Counted from the first letter of the stretch, positions 1 through 8,944 are shown. The stretch is 42,439 nt of DNA from Paenibacillus sp. 598K (GCF_003851045.1 NZ_BFBX01000076.1:335-42773), one strand, 5' to 3'. Numbers and translations are program-made. Notes: a model not told the origin generated them from the letters alone.

Positions 1-366
1 ATGTACGAGGAGCGGCGCTGGGGACACTACCGGATCATCGATCATCTCGTCTCCGAGAGCGGGGACGAAGTGCTAACCAAGCGGATCGCGATCCGCAGCG
101 GCTGCAATCTCAGCTATCAGTATCATCTGCGGCGCAGCGAGATCTGGACGATCATCTCTGGCGAGGGCGAGCTGGTGCAGGACGGCGAGCTGCGGCGGGT
201 CGGCGCCGGCGACGTCGTGCGGATCCTGCCGGGCAGCTGTCATAGTATCCGCGCGGTCACGCAGCTGGAGATCATCGAGGTCCAGTCGGGACCCGAGCTG
301 ATCGAGGAGGATATCATCCGGCTCCATATGGAGTGGGAAGCCATCATGCAAGTGAGTCGGTTGTGA
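1..366 (+). CDS. Cupin-domain protein, phosphomannose isomerase C-terminal type
   Basis: A 121-residue single-domain cupin. It resembles the C-terminal cupin of type II phosphomannose isomerase/GDP-mannose pyrophosphorylases: WGHYR near residue 8, a His/Glu-bearing strand around YQYHLRRSEIWTIISGEGEL (residues 40-59) and a second motif with GDVVRILPGSCHSI (residues 70-83). In this family the cupin binds a metal and a phosphosugar, but the stand-alone protein may not be catalytic. The ATG is the first base of the window, so I cannot exclude an upstream start or a ribosome site outside it. It ends 12 bases before the UDP-glucose dehydrogenase start, so the two are probably co-transcribed, fitting a role in sugar-nucleotide metabolism. 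Confidence 0.75.
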   Translation: MYEERRWGHYRIIDHLVSESGDEVLTKRIAIRSGCNLSYQYHLRRSEIWTIISGEGELVQDGELRRVGAGDVVRILPGSCHSIRAVTQLEIIEVQSGPELIEEDIIRLHMEWEAIMQVSRL

Positions 367-377
367 GGAGTGGAACG

Positions 378-1724
378 ATGAGAATCGCGGTAATCGGAAC
401 AGGGTATGTCGGATTGGTGTCGGGCGTATGTTATGCGGAGCTGGGGCATCAGGTCGTCGCTGTCGATCTCGACGAGCGCAAGATCGCCACACTGCGGCAG
501 GGCGAGGTGCCGATCCATGAGCCGGGTCTCCAAGAGATCATGCAGCGGGGGATGGCGGAGGGGCGTCTGCGCTTCACGACACAGCTCGCCGAGGCGGTAG
601 AGGAAGCCGAGCTGGTCGTCATCGCTGTCGGCACGCCGCCGCTGCCGAGCGGCGAAGCCAACCTCGCCTACATCGAGCAGGCGGCCAGAGAGATCGCGCT
701 GGCGCTGCGAGGGTACACGATCGTCGCCACCAAGAGCACGGTGCCGGTCGGGACCAATGAGCGGATCGCCGAGCTGATCGGCGAGCTGACCGAGCACCCC
801 TTTGACGTCGTCTCTGTGCCGGAGTTTCTGCGCGAGGGCTCGGCGGTGCAGGATACCTTCCATCCGGACCGTATCGTCATCGGTACGAGCCGCGAGCGGC
901 CGGTAGCGCAGCTGCTGGAGCTGCATCGGCCGCTCACGGAGTCGATCTTCGTCACCGATATCCGGAGCGCCGAGATGATCAAGTATGCGTCCAACGCCTT
1001 CCTCGCGACGAAGATCTCCTTTATTAACGAGATCGCCAACATCTGCGAGAAGGTCGGCGCGGATGTGACCAAGGTGGCGCATGGCATGGGGTACGACCGA
1101 CGGATCGGACCGGCCTTCCTGAAGGCGGGCATCGGCTACGGGGGCTCCTGCTTCCCGAAGGATACGCAGGCGCTCATCCAGATCGCCGGCAATGTCGATT
1201 ACGAGTTCAAGCTGCTCAAGTCGGTCGTCGAGGTGAACAAGGATCAGCGGCTCAACATTATCCGCAAGCTGGAGTCGGCGATCGGCGAGCTATCGGGCCG
1301 CGTCGTGGCGCTCTGGGGGCTGGCCTTCAAGCCGGACACCGACGATATGCGGGATGCGCCGGCGCTCGACATCATCGCCGAGCTGCGCCAAAAAGGGGCG
1401 GTGATTCGGGCCTATGATCCGATTGCGATGTCGAATGCGATGCATATAGTAAAGGATACAGCAATTGTATGGTGCGACGAAGCCATGCAGGCGGTCGAGG
1501 GAGCCGACGCGCTCTGCCTGTTGACCGAATGGCGGGAATTCGCAGCATGCGACTGGCCAGCGATGCGAGCTCTGATGCGACAGCCGGTGCTGATCGATGG
1601 TCGCAATCTGTACTCGGCCGCCGAAATGGCTGCCGCGGGGTTCGTCTACCGGAGCGTCGGCCGGTCGGACCCGGATGGACAACTCGCGGGTGCTGACTTA
1701 TCGGCGAGGCAGCTGACGCGATGA
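378..1724 (+). CDS. ugd: UDP-glucose 6-dehydrogenase
   Basis: A 448-residue NAD-dependent dehydrogenase that oxidises UDP-glucose to UDP-glucuronate, a cytoplasmic precursor for acidic polysaccharides. The N-terminal Rossmann motif is VIGTGYVGLVSG (residues 4-15). The middle has the substrate loop FLREGSAVQD, and the catalytic Cys lies in GIGYGGSCFPKDTQAL. The C-terminal UDP-binding domain includes LAFKPDTDDMRDAP. I chose the ATG at 378 rather than longer in-frame versions because GAGGAG lies 7 bases upstream and the protein then begins MRIAVIGTGYVG as in the family. Its stop overlaps the LCP gene start as ATGA, indicating translational coupling. Confidence 0.95.
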   Translation: MRIAVIGTGYVGLVSGVCYAELGHQVVAVDLDERKIATLRQGEVPIHEPGLQEIMQRGMAEGRLRFTTQLAEAVEEAELVVIAVGTPPLPSGEANLAYIEQAAREIALALRGYTIVATKSTVPVGTNERIAELIGELTEHPFDVVSVPEFLREGSAVQDTFHPDRIVIGTSRERPVAQLLELHRPLTESIFVTDIRSAEMIKYASNAFLATKISFINEIANICEKVGADVTKVAHGMGYDRRIGPAFLKAGIGYGGSCFPKDTQALIQIAGNVDYEFKLLKSVVEVNKDQRLNIIRKLESAIGELSGRVVALWGLAFKPDTDDMRDAPALDIIAELRQKGAVIRAYDPIAMSNAMHIVKDTAIVWCDEAMQAVEGADALCLLTEWREFAACDWPAMRALMRQPVLIDGRNLYSAAEMAAAGFVYRSVGRSDPDGQLAGADLSARQLTR

Positions 1725-2662
1725 GCAAACGACGCAAATTCGCCATCGGCAGCGGTATCGCGCTGCTCCTGTTGATGCTCGGCGGACTGGCTTATGGCTG
1801 GCGCATGTACAATGCTGTAGAAGATACTGCCTTGCAGATGTACGAGCAGGTCGAGGAGGAGGTACCGCTCTATGTGAGCAAGGATCCGGAGGTGAAGCAA
1901 GCGAAGAGCGCGCCTGCGCCGGAGCGTCTGAAGAAGCGGGCGTCCGTGACGATCCTTGCGCTCGGCGTGGACGAGCGGGCGGGGGACCGGGGGCGCTCGG
2001 ATACGATGATGGTCATCTCGATCCATCCCGAGGAAGAGCGGATGCTGATGTTTAATATCCCGCGCGACACACGGACCGAGATCGTTGGTCGGGGCACAGT
2101 CGACAAGATCAATCACGCGTATGCGTTCGGCGGCATTCAGATGGCGAAGGCGACGGTTGAGCAGTTCCTCGATTTCCCCATCGATTATTACGTCAAGGTG
2201 AATATGGAGGGCTTCGCCCGACTGGTCGATCTGTTCGGCGGCGTCGAAGTGAACAACGAATTTGCGTTTCAATTGGACGGGCAGGCCTTTGCGGCAGGGC
2301 CACTCAAGCTGAATGGCGAAGGTGCGTTGGCATACTCGCGGATGCGGATGGATGATCCGAGAGGCGATCTGGGGCGCAATGCCCGGCAGCGCCAGGTTAT
2401 CCAGGGACTACTGGCGGACGCGCTGCAGCTCTCCACCGTGACGAAGCTTGATGGACTGCTGGAGGCGGCGGGCGAGCATGTGCGCACCAACGCCAGCTTC
2501 CGGGAGCTGAAGTCGTTTGCCACAGGCTATCGCAGCGCGCTGCGCGCCAGCCGGACCGAGGAGATCAAGGGCGAGGGCAGGAAGATTGACGGCGTCTGGT
2601 ATTATATCGTGGACGAGCGGGAGCGCAAGCGAATCCATGAGCTGCTGAAAAGTCAACTGTAG
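1721..2662 (+). CDS. LytR-CpsA-Psr (LCP) family glycopolymer transferase
   Basis: A 313-residue membrane-anchored protein with one N-terminal membrane segment (about residues 8-27) and an extracellular LCP domain. Family signatures are RGRSDTMMVISI, the arginine motif NIPRDTRTEI, INHAYAFGG and the C-terminal MRMDDPRGDLGRNARQRQVI. LCP enzymes transfer lipid-linked teichoic acid, teichuronic acid or capsule to peptidoglycan. Coupling to UDP-glucose dehydrogenase suggests the substrate contains glucuronate, but that is inference. The segment at 2663-2940 after it has no gene and no clear terminator. It carries an operator-like palindrome and a hairpin listed separately. Confidence 0.92.
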   Translation: MSKRRKFAIGSGIALLLLMLGGLAYGWRMYNAVEDTALQMYEQVEEEVPLYVSKDPEVKQAKSAPAPERLKKRASVTILALGVDERAGDRGRSDTMMVISIHPEEERMLMFNIPRDTRTEIVGRGTVDKINHAYAFGGIQMAKATVEQFLDFPIDYYVKVNMEGFARLVDLFGGVEVNNEFAFQLDGQAFAAGPLKLNGEGALAYSRMRMDDPRGDLGRNARQRQVIQGLLADALQLSTVTKLDGLLEAAGEHVRTNASFRELKSFATGYRSALRASRTEEIKGEGRKIDGVWYYIVDERERKRIHELLKSQL

Positions 2663-2789
2663 CCAAGCTTTACTAGCGTCACGTCACAAAGGGGTAGAGC
2701 GATTATAAGCGACATAGGACGAAGGGAGTGCGGCCACAGGCCTCTGTTTCTCGACAAAAAGCGGGAAATTATGCCTATATCTAACAATA

Positions 2790-2806
2790 TGCTACATCCG
2801 GTATCA
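2790..2806. promoter_or_regulatory. Operator-like 7-3-7 palindrome upstream of the first PA14 protein
   Basis: TGCTACA, three bases, GGTATCA. It matches the palindromes at 8715, 9048, 13540, 13576, 30240 and 30269, with one mismatch between the arms. The promoter here is less clear than at the other sites; TCGACA at 2751 with TATATC at 2776 (19-base spacer) is the best I can see. This is the weakest of the seven sites. Confidence 0.5.
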
Positions 2807-2840
2807 TAGACTAGTAATTTCTACTAATTGGTAGTCTATG
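2805..2840 (+). promoter_or_regulatory. Hairpin in the leader of the PA14 lipoprotein gene
   Basis: CATAGACTA at 2805-2813 is a perfect inverted repeat of TAGTCTATG at 2832-2840. After a two-base mismatch the stem continues with AATT on each side, leaving a six-base loop. No T-tract follows, so it is not an intrinsic terminator. It may be a 5' leader stem or a second protein-binding site; it overlaps the end of the 7-3-7 palindrome. Confidence 0.5.
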
Positions 2841-2940
2841 CACGCGGTATAGCCTCTACACCATGTGACGAAGAAGCGAGTGTGCGCTTGATGGCATGAT
2901 ACGCTTCAAGAATAGACAACCAAGAGAGGCTTGATGCGAA

Positions 2941-5733
2941 ATGAGAAAATATTGGCTTGTCCTGCTCATCTCTGTGCTGGCTCTCATGACGGGGTGCTCG
3001 GTCACGCCGCTCGTCGGCGCTTTGTCGGAGCCTGCTGCCGCTGGGAAGCCTTACGAGGATTGGCGTCAACAGGAAGTGCCGTTTGGTCAGCACTCTTATT
3101 ATCTGACGCCCTGGCGTTCGTATATGGACACCTGGGACAAAAATAAATACCTTGATGCCCTTGGCATCGCCTTTAACGTCCAGCCGCGAGAAGCCGATGC
3201 GGCGGCGCAAATGCTGGCCGAGGCCGGCATCGTCTCGGCGCGGGTCGAGATCGGCTGGAATGGGCTCCGCTATGAGGATGATAGCCTGCTGCGCAGCAAT
3301 GTGGAGCAAGATAATCGGACGAAGCTGCAGGCGCTGGCGCGCCATGGCATCCGCCCGCTTATCCTGCTCAACTCGCATTCGGGAGATCCCGGCCCCAGCA
3401 AGGTATGGGACGGAACACTAACGCAGGCGGCGGCTAGCGGCTCCCGCGAAATCTATCTGACGTCGTCCGAGCCGATCGTGCCGTATTATACCGGCTTGAG
3501 CGGTCTCTCCCAGATGATGTATCCGGTCATTACCGCATATGACGCGGCCACGGGCAAAGCGACCTTGTCGGCCCCGCTCCCCAAAGCGCTCAACAAGGGC
3601 GCGCTAAAACTGGCCAAGCTGAAGTATCAGCCGTTCTCGGGAACCGAGTGGGCGGACGGCAAGCCTAACCCGGCGGCGCAGGATACGATCGACGGCTGGC
3701 TGAAGTATGTCGCGACCGTCACTGCCTTTGTTAAGGACACGCTCCAGAGCGAATCGTTGACCGATGTCGGCTTCGATATCGAAGTGTGGAACGAGCTGTC
3801 CTTTGGCTATCACTTCCTCGATATTAACAATTATTACAATCCCAAGCTGGAGTTCGCCAAACAGCCCGTCTATACGGAGGGCGCGCTGAAGGTAGAGGGC
3901 GCCCAGGTCATCTTCCCGCTCACGATCAATTACGTCAAGGACCCTGCCCATGGTCTGCCCGGCGTGCGGGTGATCAACGGCTTCTCCAATCAGAGGCCTT
4001 GGGATAACGGCACCGAGCTATGGGAAGGACAAGACGGCTTCAGCCGCCATTACTATACAGGCACCGACTTCATCAGTTCCAATATCAGCGCCAACAATAA
4101 TAAGCTGAAGCGGGATTCGCAGCTCAATGCGCTCGGCAAGCCGCAGCAGACGAGCTTTATCCCGGTGCATACCAGCTCCTTCCCGGAGCGCTGGTATTAT
4201 GCCTATCAGACCGAGTTCATCGTCCGCGACCTGCAGCCGTTCCCCGGGCCATGGAGCCTGCATCACCGGTTTGCCAACCCGGGCAACGGACAACCTGCCG
4301 AGGTATGGATGACCGAGACGAATCTCTATCGCGGCCCGTTCGCCGAGTTCCTCAGCTATAGCAGCAAGGTTCCGCTGAACGACCCGCGGATGGCCCAATT
4401 GATGCACCATATCGGCGCCAAGTCGACGCTGCGCAATTATATTTTTCAATCGCATAAAGGGGTAAAGACGCTTCATCTCTATGCAGCCAAGGAAAAGGAT
4501 CATACGTTTGCGGTGTTACCGGAGGCTTTTTATACTGAACTTAAAAATCAAAACTACCAGTTAACCGAAAGCGTACGACGCGCTGCCGGCCCGCAATTGG
4601 TTGCCGTGGCGAATGTAACGCGGCTGATGCAGAGTGGCGAGCGGATTGAGCTGCCTCGGGCGATCGGCGTCAGCGAGATCAAGGCTCACCAGCCGCAGTT
4701 AGTATTCAAGGGGAATGGCACGGAGGCCCAGCCAGACCGTTACCAGGACGAGGATCTGGCAGTGCTGCCTTACCAGCTTCGAAGCAATCAATATGCAATC
4801 GGATATTATATCGTCACCCGTAATCTCACACAGGCTTGGGACAACACGAAAAATCAGCTTGATCCAAAGCGCTATGATATGCCGATGCAACGTTATGATG
4901 TGACACTGACTAATGTGAAGGGTGAACTTGCCCAAGTGCGTGCTTACGATCCGATGACCGACAAGTCGATGCCGGTGTCTATAAAGCATGCGGGAGAAGA
5001 CACCTTGACCGTGCAGCTTGAAGTTACGGATTACCCACGTTTCCTGATCGTTGACGAGGCTGATACCATGCCGCTGATCGAACAGCCGGTATTACAGAAA
5101 TACGAGGGCGGAGCAGAGTTTGCCTTTACCGCCAACGTGGACGGCGAAGCGTTGCTTACCTGGGGGGTGTATCCATTCCGTACAGGAGGAGCCTTTGTTG
5201 AGGAGCGTTATGCAGGAGATCAGTTCAGAGAGCGGATTGATGTCGGGGTAGCGGACAAGATCGATACGCGTGAGTTGCCTGATGGCAAAGTTGCGTATCG
5301 ATGGAAAGGGACAATTAAACCCGCATATTCGGAGAAGTACACCTTTATCATCGATTCGGATACGTGTAATAACAAGGTCTATATCGACGGCAAGCTTATC
5401 GTCGAGGGCTGCGCTCAGCAGAAGATGGGCAGCATCGATCTACAAGCTGGACAAAGCTATGAGTTGCTAGTTGAATACAACAATCCCTACAACTACGTGC
5501 ATCGTATCTCTCTGTATTGGGCAAGCGCCAGCCAGCCTAGGGAGGTGGTCGCTCCGGCGGCCGACGAGTTGCAGAGCCGCCGCATTTCTGTTGCGGCCGG
5601 TGAGCGCGTCCATGTGGATATTCCTGGACTGTCGACAGGCGAGGGTGTCAAATTAACGTTGCATCACTCGGGAATCACTGCATCATACCCCCAGTGGAAT
5701 TATGATGTGCAGGGCGTGTTGTGGAACGAATAA
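2941..5733 (+). CDS. Exported lipoprotein: clan GH-A-like hydrolase domain plus PA14 domain
   Basis: A 930-residue protein with a lipoprotein signal (lipobox LMTGC, Cys 19). The N-terminal half looks like a (beta/alpha)8 glycoside hydrolase of clan GH-A (GH39/GH5-like). VWNEL places a probable acid/base Glu at 285, and VWMTETNLYRG a probable nucleophile Glu at 459. Residues about 740-870 resemble a PA14 carbohydrate-binding domain (YRWKGTIKPAYSEKYTFIID, KVYIDGKLIVEG). AGAGAGG lies 11 bases before the ATG. It is paralogous to the next gene. Both flank the polysaccharide genes, so trimming or modifying a matrix polymer is likely, but the substrate is unknown. Codon choice becomes visibly less GC-rich after about 4440. 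Confidence 0.75.
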   Translation: MRKYWLVLLISVLALMTGCSVTPLVGALSEPAAAGKPYEDWRQQEVPFGQHSYYLTPWRSYMDTWDKNKYLDALGIAFNVQPREADAAAQMLAEAGIVSARVEIGWNGLRYEDDSLLRSNVEQDNRTKLQALARHGIRPLILLNSHSGDPGPSKVWDGTLTQAAASGSREIYLTSSEPIVPYYTGLSGLSQMMYPVITAYDAATGKATLSAPLPKALNKGALKLAKLKYQPFSGTEWADGKPNPAAQDTIDGWLKYVATVTAFVKDTLQSESLTDVGFDIEVWNELSFGYHFLDINNYYNPKLEFAKQPVYTEGALKVEGAQVIFPLTINYVKDPAHGLPGVRVINGFSNQRPWDNGTELWEGQDGFSRHYYTGTDFISSNISANNNKLKRDSQLNALGKPQQTSFIPVHTSSFPERWYYAYQTEFIVRDLQPFPGPWSLHHRFANPGNGQPAEVWMTETNLYRGPFAEFLSYSSKVPLNDPRMAQLMHHIGAKSTLRNYIFQSHKGVKTLHLYAAKEKDHTFAVLPEAFYTELKNQNYQLTESVRRAAGPQLVAVANVTRLMQSGERIELPRAIGVSEIKAHQPQLVFKGNGTEAQPDRYQDEDLAVLPYQLRSNQYAIGYYIVTRNLTQAWDNTKNQLDPKRYDMPMQRYDVTLTNVKGELAQVRAYDPMTDKSMPVSIKHAGEDTLTVQLEVTDYPRFLIVDEADTMPLIEQPVLQKYEGGAEFAFTANVDGEALLTWGVYPFRTGGAFVEERYAGDQFRERIDVGVADKIDTRELPDGKVAYRWKGTIKPAYSEKYTFIIDSDTCNNKVYIDGKLIVEGCAQQKMGSIDLQAGQSYELLVEYNNPYNYVHRISLYWASASQPREVVAPAADELQSRRISVAAGERVHVDIPGLSTGEGVKLTLHHSGITASYPQWNYDVQGVLWNE

Positions 5734-5751
5734 TGAATTTAGCTGTGTACT

Positions 5752-5783
5752 GAGCTTTCCCTTTAGGGGAAGGCTCTTTTTTT
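5752..5783 (+). terminator. Intrinsic terminator between the two PA14 paralogues
   Basis: GAGC and TCCC arms pair with GGGA and GGCTC around a short TTTAG loop, followed by a run of seven T. It lies 18 bases after the stop of the upstream paralogue. The second paralogue is therefore read through it or has its own start signal, which I could not identify. Confidence 0.85.
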
Positions 5784-5806
5784 ATATTTGTTAGGAGGTT
5801 ACAAAG

Positions 5807-8620
5807 ATGTCAATTCGGCGAAACGTCCGTACTTGGCTAAGCCGAGGTATTCTGGCCGTGCTCGCAGTGGGGGGATTGCTAGCGACCAGCGGCAGTCCAG
5901 GGTACGGAGCATGGCCAGTCCACCCTGTAGAGTTGCCTGGACGATATGTCGACTGGTCACAGCAGGAGGTGCCGTTTGGCTCGCATTCGTATTATCACGC
6001 ACCATGGCGAGCGTACATGGACACCTGGGACGCTTCGCAATTGCTCGGTTCACTGGGTGTTGTATTCAACGTTGCCCCGGAGGAAGCCGATCCCACCGCC
6101 AGGCTGCTCGCAGAGGCGGGTATCGTCACGGCGCGGGTGGAGATCGGCTGGGGGATGCTAGACTATGAAGATACCGGGCGTTTGCGTCCGCAGCAAGAAC
6201 GGGAGATGAGGATGGTCCTGGGGGCGCTGCGAAAGCACGGGATCCGACCGTTGATTTTGCTGAACAGCCACTCCGGCTTGCCGGCGCCGGGCCGCTCATG
6301 GGAAGCAGAGCTGCAAAAACCGGCCAAGGCAGGAGATCGAGTGCTGCAACTGAGTGCGGGCGAGAAGATCCGACCTAAATATACGGGGTTGAAGGGGATT
6401 GCACAGTTCATGTATCCCGTTATTACCAGCTATGATGTATCTAATGGACGCGCCGAACTATCGGCGCCGCTGTCAGAGAGCCTGCCAGCGGGCAAACTGG
6501 AGCTGGCAGAGCTTCGTTATCAGCCATTCTCTGGCGAGCGACTCGCGGACGGAACGACCAATGCCGCTTCTAAAGAAACAGTGGACGGCTGGATGCGATA
6601 TGTGCGCACAGTAACTGGTTTCGTCAAGAATGTGATGGCGACTGACGATGAGGCCGATGCGGGCTTTGATGTGGAGGTATGGAATGAGCTGTCGTTTGGT
6701 TATCACTTCCTCGATATCAATGATTACTACGATCCACCACTGGTCTATGCGCAAGAACTCAGTTACAGCGATGGCAGTCTTAGCGAGCAAGGAGCGCAGA
6801 TTATCCTACCACTGACGGCTGCATATATCGCCAAGCCGTCCAGTGAACTGCCGGGCGTGAAGGTGATTAATGGCTTTGCCAATCAACGGCCTTGGGATAA
6901 CGGGACCACCCGCTGGCCGGGGCAAACGGGGTTCAGCAGGCATTACTATACGGGCTGGGACCCGGTAAGCTCGCAGATAGTCGCTGCTAACCGAACGCTC
7001 AAGCGGGATGCGATGATCGATCGACTCGGACAGCCAGATCCAAAGGGCTATATCCCGCCCCATGTCAGCGCCTTCCCTGAGCGCTGGCACTATGCGTACC
7101 AAACGGAATATGTCAGTCGCGATCTTCAGCCATTTCCCGGTCCATGGAAAAATCATTATCGCTATAGCCAGCCGGGGGACGGTAAAACTGCCGAGGTGTG
7201 GATGACTGAGAGCAATCTATATCGCGGTCAATTCGCCAAGGAGCTGGCGAGAAAAACCGGTGTGGCAATCGGAGATCGCCGTCTGTCGGCGCTGATGCAT
7301 CGAATTGCTGCCAAAAGCACGCTACGCAACTATATTTTCCAGAGCCACAAAGGTGTGCAGCGCATCTATCTCTATGCAGCCAAGGGCAAGGACAGTGAAT
7401 TTGCCCTACTGCCCGAAGCCTACTACGAGACATTGAAGCGCGCCAAGTACCGACTGACACCTGCTGTACGTCTAGCTGCAGGACCGCAGTTGCAGGCGCT
7501 CGGCAATTTGGTGCGGCAGTTGGAGAATGGTGAGCGAGTCGAACAGCCGCGGTTTGTTGATGTCGAGCGTATAGCCTCCGAGGACGGGACGCTCGTCTAT
7601 CGTGGAGACGGTCGTTCAGTTGCGCCTGACCGATATCTAATCGAGGATCTGGCGGTGTTACCGTATCAGTTAAGCAACCATCGCTATGCGGTCGCCTACT
7701 ATATCGTCACCCGCGATGTGACGGCTGTCTGGAATCCAGACAAGGGGGTATTCGATCCGCAGCGCTATGACAAGCCAGAACGGATGATAGAGGTGACGCT
7801 TTCCAACGTAGCGGGCGTTGGCGCAAAGGTGGAGGTATACGACCCGTTGACGGATACCCGGACAAAGCCGCGTGTGGCGGCTACTACGGCTACGACACTG
7901 ACTGTTCAACTGCCAGTGACGGACGCCCCGCGACTGCTGCTGATCGAAGAAGATAAGCCCCAGCCGCTGATCGCCGGGGCAGAATTGCGCATGGATGGGG
8001 ACGATGCGATATTGACGTTCGTACCGGAGGTCTCCGGGGAAGCGAAGATTAGTTGGGGCCCTTACCCGTGGCGCAGCGGTGGGAGCTTCCGCAAGATTAC
8101 GTATGGGGATGATCTGTTACGCGAGCGCACAGGTGAGCAGCAGACATCCGGGATTGGTGGAGAACTGCCGTCGAGCAAGGGCTCGTATGAATGGACGGGT
8201 GTAATTCAGCCCGATTACAGCGAAGAGTACAGCTTCATAGTCGATGCAGCCTCTTGCAATGTGACGTTATGGATTAATGATCGTCAGATCATTGATGGTT
8301 GTTACTCGGGAGTGCAGGGAAGAGCGACATTGGTGGCAGGACGCAGCTACAACATTAAGACGACCTACAGCAGCCCATATGAACAGGAGCACCATCTCAG
8401 CCTCTACTGGGCCAGCGAAAGCCAGCAGCGGGAGTCTGTGGCCCCGGCTGCGGACGAGCGGCAGCAACAGCGCTTGCAGGTAACGGCAGGCGAGACCGTC
8501 GTGGTACGGATTGTCAATCTGAGCGTTGGGGAGGGTGTCAAGGTCAGTTTGACGTCCAAGGAGGGAATACGAGCGGTTTTTCCGTATTGGGATTATGACG
8601 TGAGCGGCGTACGCTGGTGA
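5807..8620 (+). CDS. Secreted paralogue: clan GH-A-like hydrolase domain plus PA14 domain
   Basis: A 937-residue paralogue of the preceding protein, alike over its whole length. Shared blocks include QQEVPFG.HSYY..PWR.YMDTWD, AEAGIV.ARVEIGW and RHYYTG. It has an ordinary signal peptide (hydrophobic stretch about residues 13-28, TSGSPGYGA) rather than a lipobox, so it should be released. Probable catalytic Glu residues are 294 (VWNEL) and 468 (MTESNL). A PA14-like domain follows at about 755-890. The ATG has AGGAGG 8 bases upstream. The pair looks like a tandem duplication that diverged into anchored and soluble forms. Enzymatic activity is predicted, not shown. Confidence 0.75.
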   Translation: MSIRRNVRTWLSRGILAVLAVGGLLATSGSPGYGAWPVHPVELPGRYVDWSQQEVPFGSHSYYHAPWRAYMDTWDASQLLGSLGVVFNVAPEEADPTARLLAEAGIVTARVEIGWGMLDYEDTGRLRPQQEREMRMVLGALRKHGIRPLILLNSHSGLPAPGRSWEAELQKPAKAGDRVLQLSAGEKIRPKYTGLKGIAQFMYPVITSYDVSNGRAELSAPLSESLPAGKLELAELRYQPFSGERLADGTTNAASKETVDGWMRYVRTVTGFVKNVMATDDEADAGFDVEVWNELSFGYHFLDINDYYDPPLVYAQELSYSDGSLSEQGAQIILPLTAAYIAKPSSELPGVKVINGFANQRPWDNGTTRWPGQTGFSRHYYTGWDPVSSQIVAANRTLKRDAMIDRLGQPDPKGYIPPHVSAFPERWHYAYQTEYVSRDLQPFPGPWKNHYRYSQPGDGKTAEVWMTESNLYRGQFAKELARKTGVAIGDRRLSALMHRIAAKSTLRNYIFQSHKGVQRIYLYAAKGKDSEFALLPEAYYETLKRAKYRLTPAVRLAAGPQLQALGNLVRQLENGERVEQPRFVDVERIASEDGTLVYRGDGRSVAPDRYLIEDLAVLPYQLSNHRYAVAYYIVTRDVTAVWNPDKGVFDPQRYDKPERMIEVTLSNVAGVGAKVEVYDPLTDTRTKPRVAATTATTLTVQLPVTDAPRLLLIEEDKPQPLIAGAELRMDGDDAILTFVPEVSGEAKISWGPYPWRSGGSFRKITYGDDLLRERTGEQQTSGIGGELPSSKGSYEWTGVIQPDYSEEYSFIVDAASCNVTLWINDRQIIDGCYSGVQGRATLVAGRSYNIKTTYSSPYEQEHHLSLYWASESQQRESVAPAADERQQQRLQVTAGETVVVRIVNLSVGEGVKVSLTSKEGIRAVFPYWDYDVSGVRW

Positions 8621-8678
8621 TAGTTGGGCCAATATTTGCCCCAAAATCGTTACAGGACAGCTTGTTTGTTAAAAATAC

Positions 8679-8707
8679 TTGACGGTAGAATTTGAATTTA
8701 GTATGAT
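8679..8707 (+). promoter_or_regulatory. Sigma-A promoter of the RiPP precursor
   Basis: TTGACG at 8679-8684, a 17-base spacer, then TATGAT at 8702-8707. Transcription would start near 8714, immediately before the palindrome at 8715-8731. Confidence 0.85.
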
Positions 8708-8714
8708 TCAGCTA

Positions 8715-8731
8715 TGATACAAAATGTATCG
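8715..8731. promoter_or_regulatory. Operator-like palindrome at the start of the precursor transcript
   Basis: TGATACA, AAA, TGTATCG: the 7-3-7 palindrome with one terminal mismatch. Its place at about +1 to +17 from the TATGAT promoter suits a repressor site. The same arrangement recurs at 9048. Confidence 0.75.
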
Positions 8732-8757
8732 TATTAAAGCTAGAAAGGGTGAGAAAA

Positions 8758-8910
8758 ATGAAACCATATGTCAAGCCGTCTGTGTTAACACACAGCAAGG
8801 TCAAGTTCGAAACCGTGATTTCCAATTGTGTGCCGCCTAGCTTTCCTGGACAGTACCCTGGCGGGAACATTTGCGTGCATGAAGATGGAAGCTGGACTCC
8901 GCTCCCATAA
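8758..8910 (+). CDS. Putative RiPP precursor peptide (50 aa)
   Basis: Fifty codons starting at an ATG behind AGAAAGGGTGAG. The first 19 residues, MKPYVKPSVLTHSKVKFET, resemble a lasso-peptide leader: Y-x-x-P-x-V/L near the start and a Thr near the leader end, the features read by PqqD-like recognition proteins. The rest is rich in Pro and Gly with two Cys (24 and 39), acidic residues E42 and D43, and a C-terminus DGSWTPLP. If Thr 19 were the usual -2 residue, ring positions 7-9 would be P27, S28 and F29, so the Asp/Glu needed for a lasso ring is missing. The product may be disulfide-bonded, phosphorylated or otherwise modified. It has a strong promoter and its own terminator. Confidence 0.8.
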   Translation: MKPYVKPSVLTHSKVKFETVISNCVPPSFPGQYPGGNICVHEDGSWTPLP

Positions 8911-8944
8911 AAAGTTCGACATTAGCAATCAAGATATTCTCCCG

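Noticed and set aside
8758..8910. Calling the precursor a classical lasso peptide
   Set aside because: The leader is lasso-like, but no Asp/Glu stands 7-9 residues after the expected cleavage point, and no cyclase or B2 protease is encoded.
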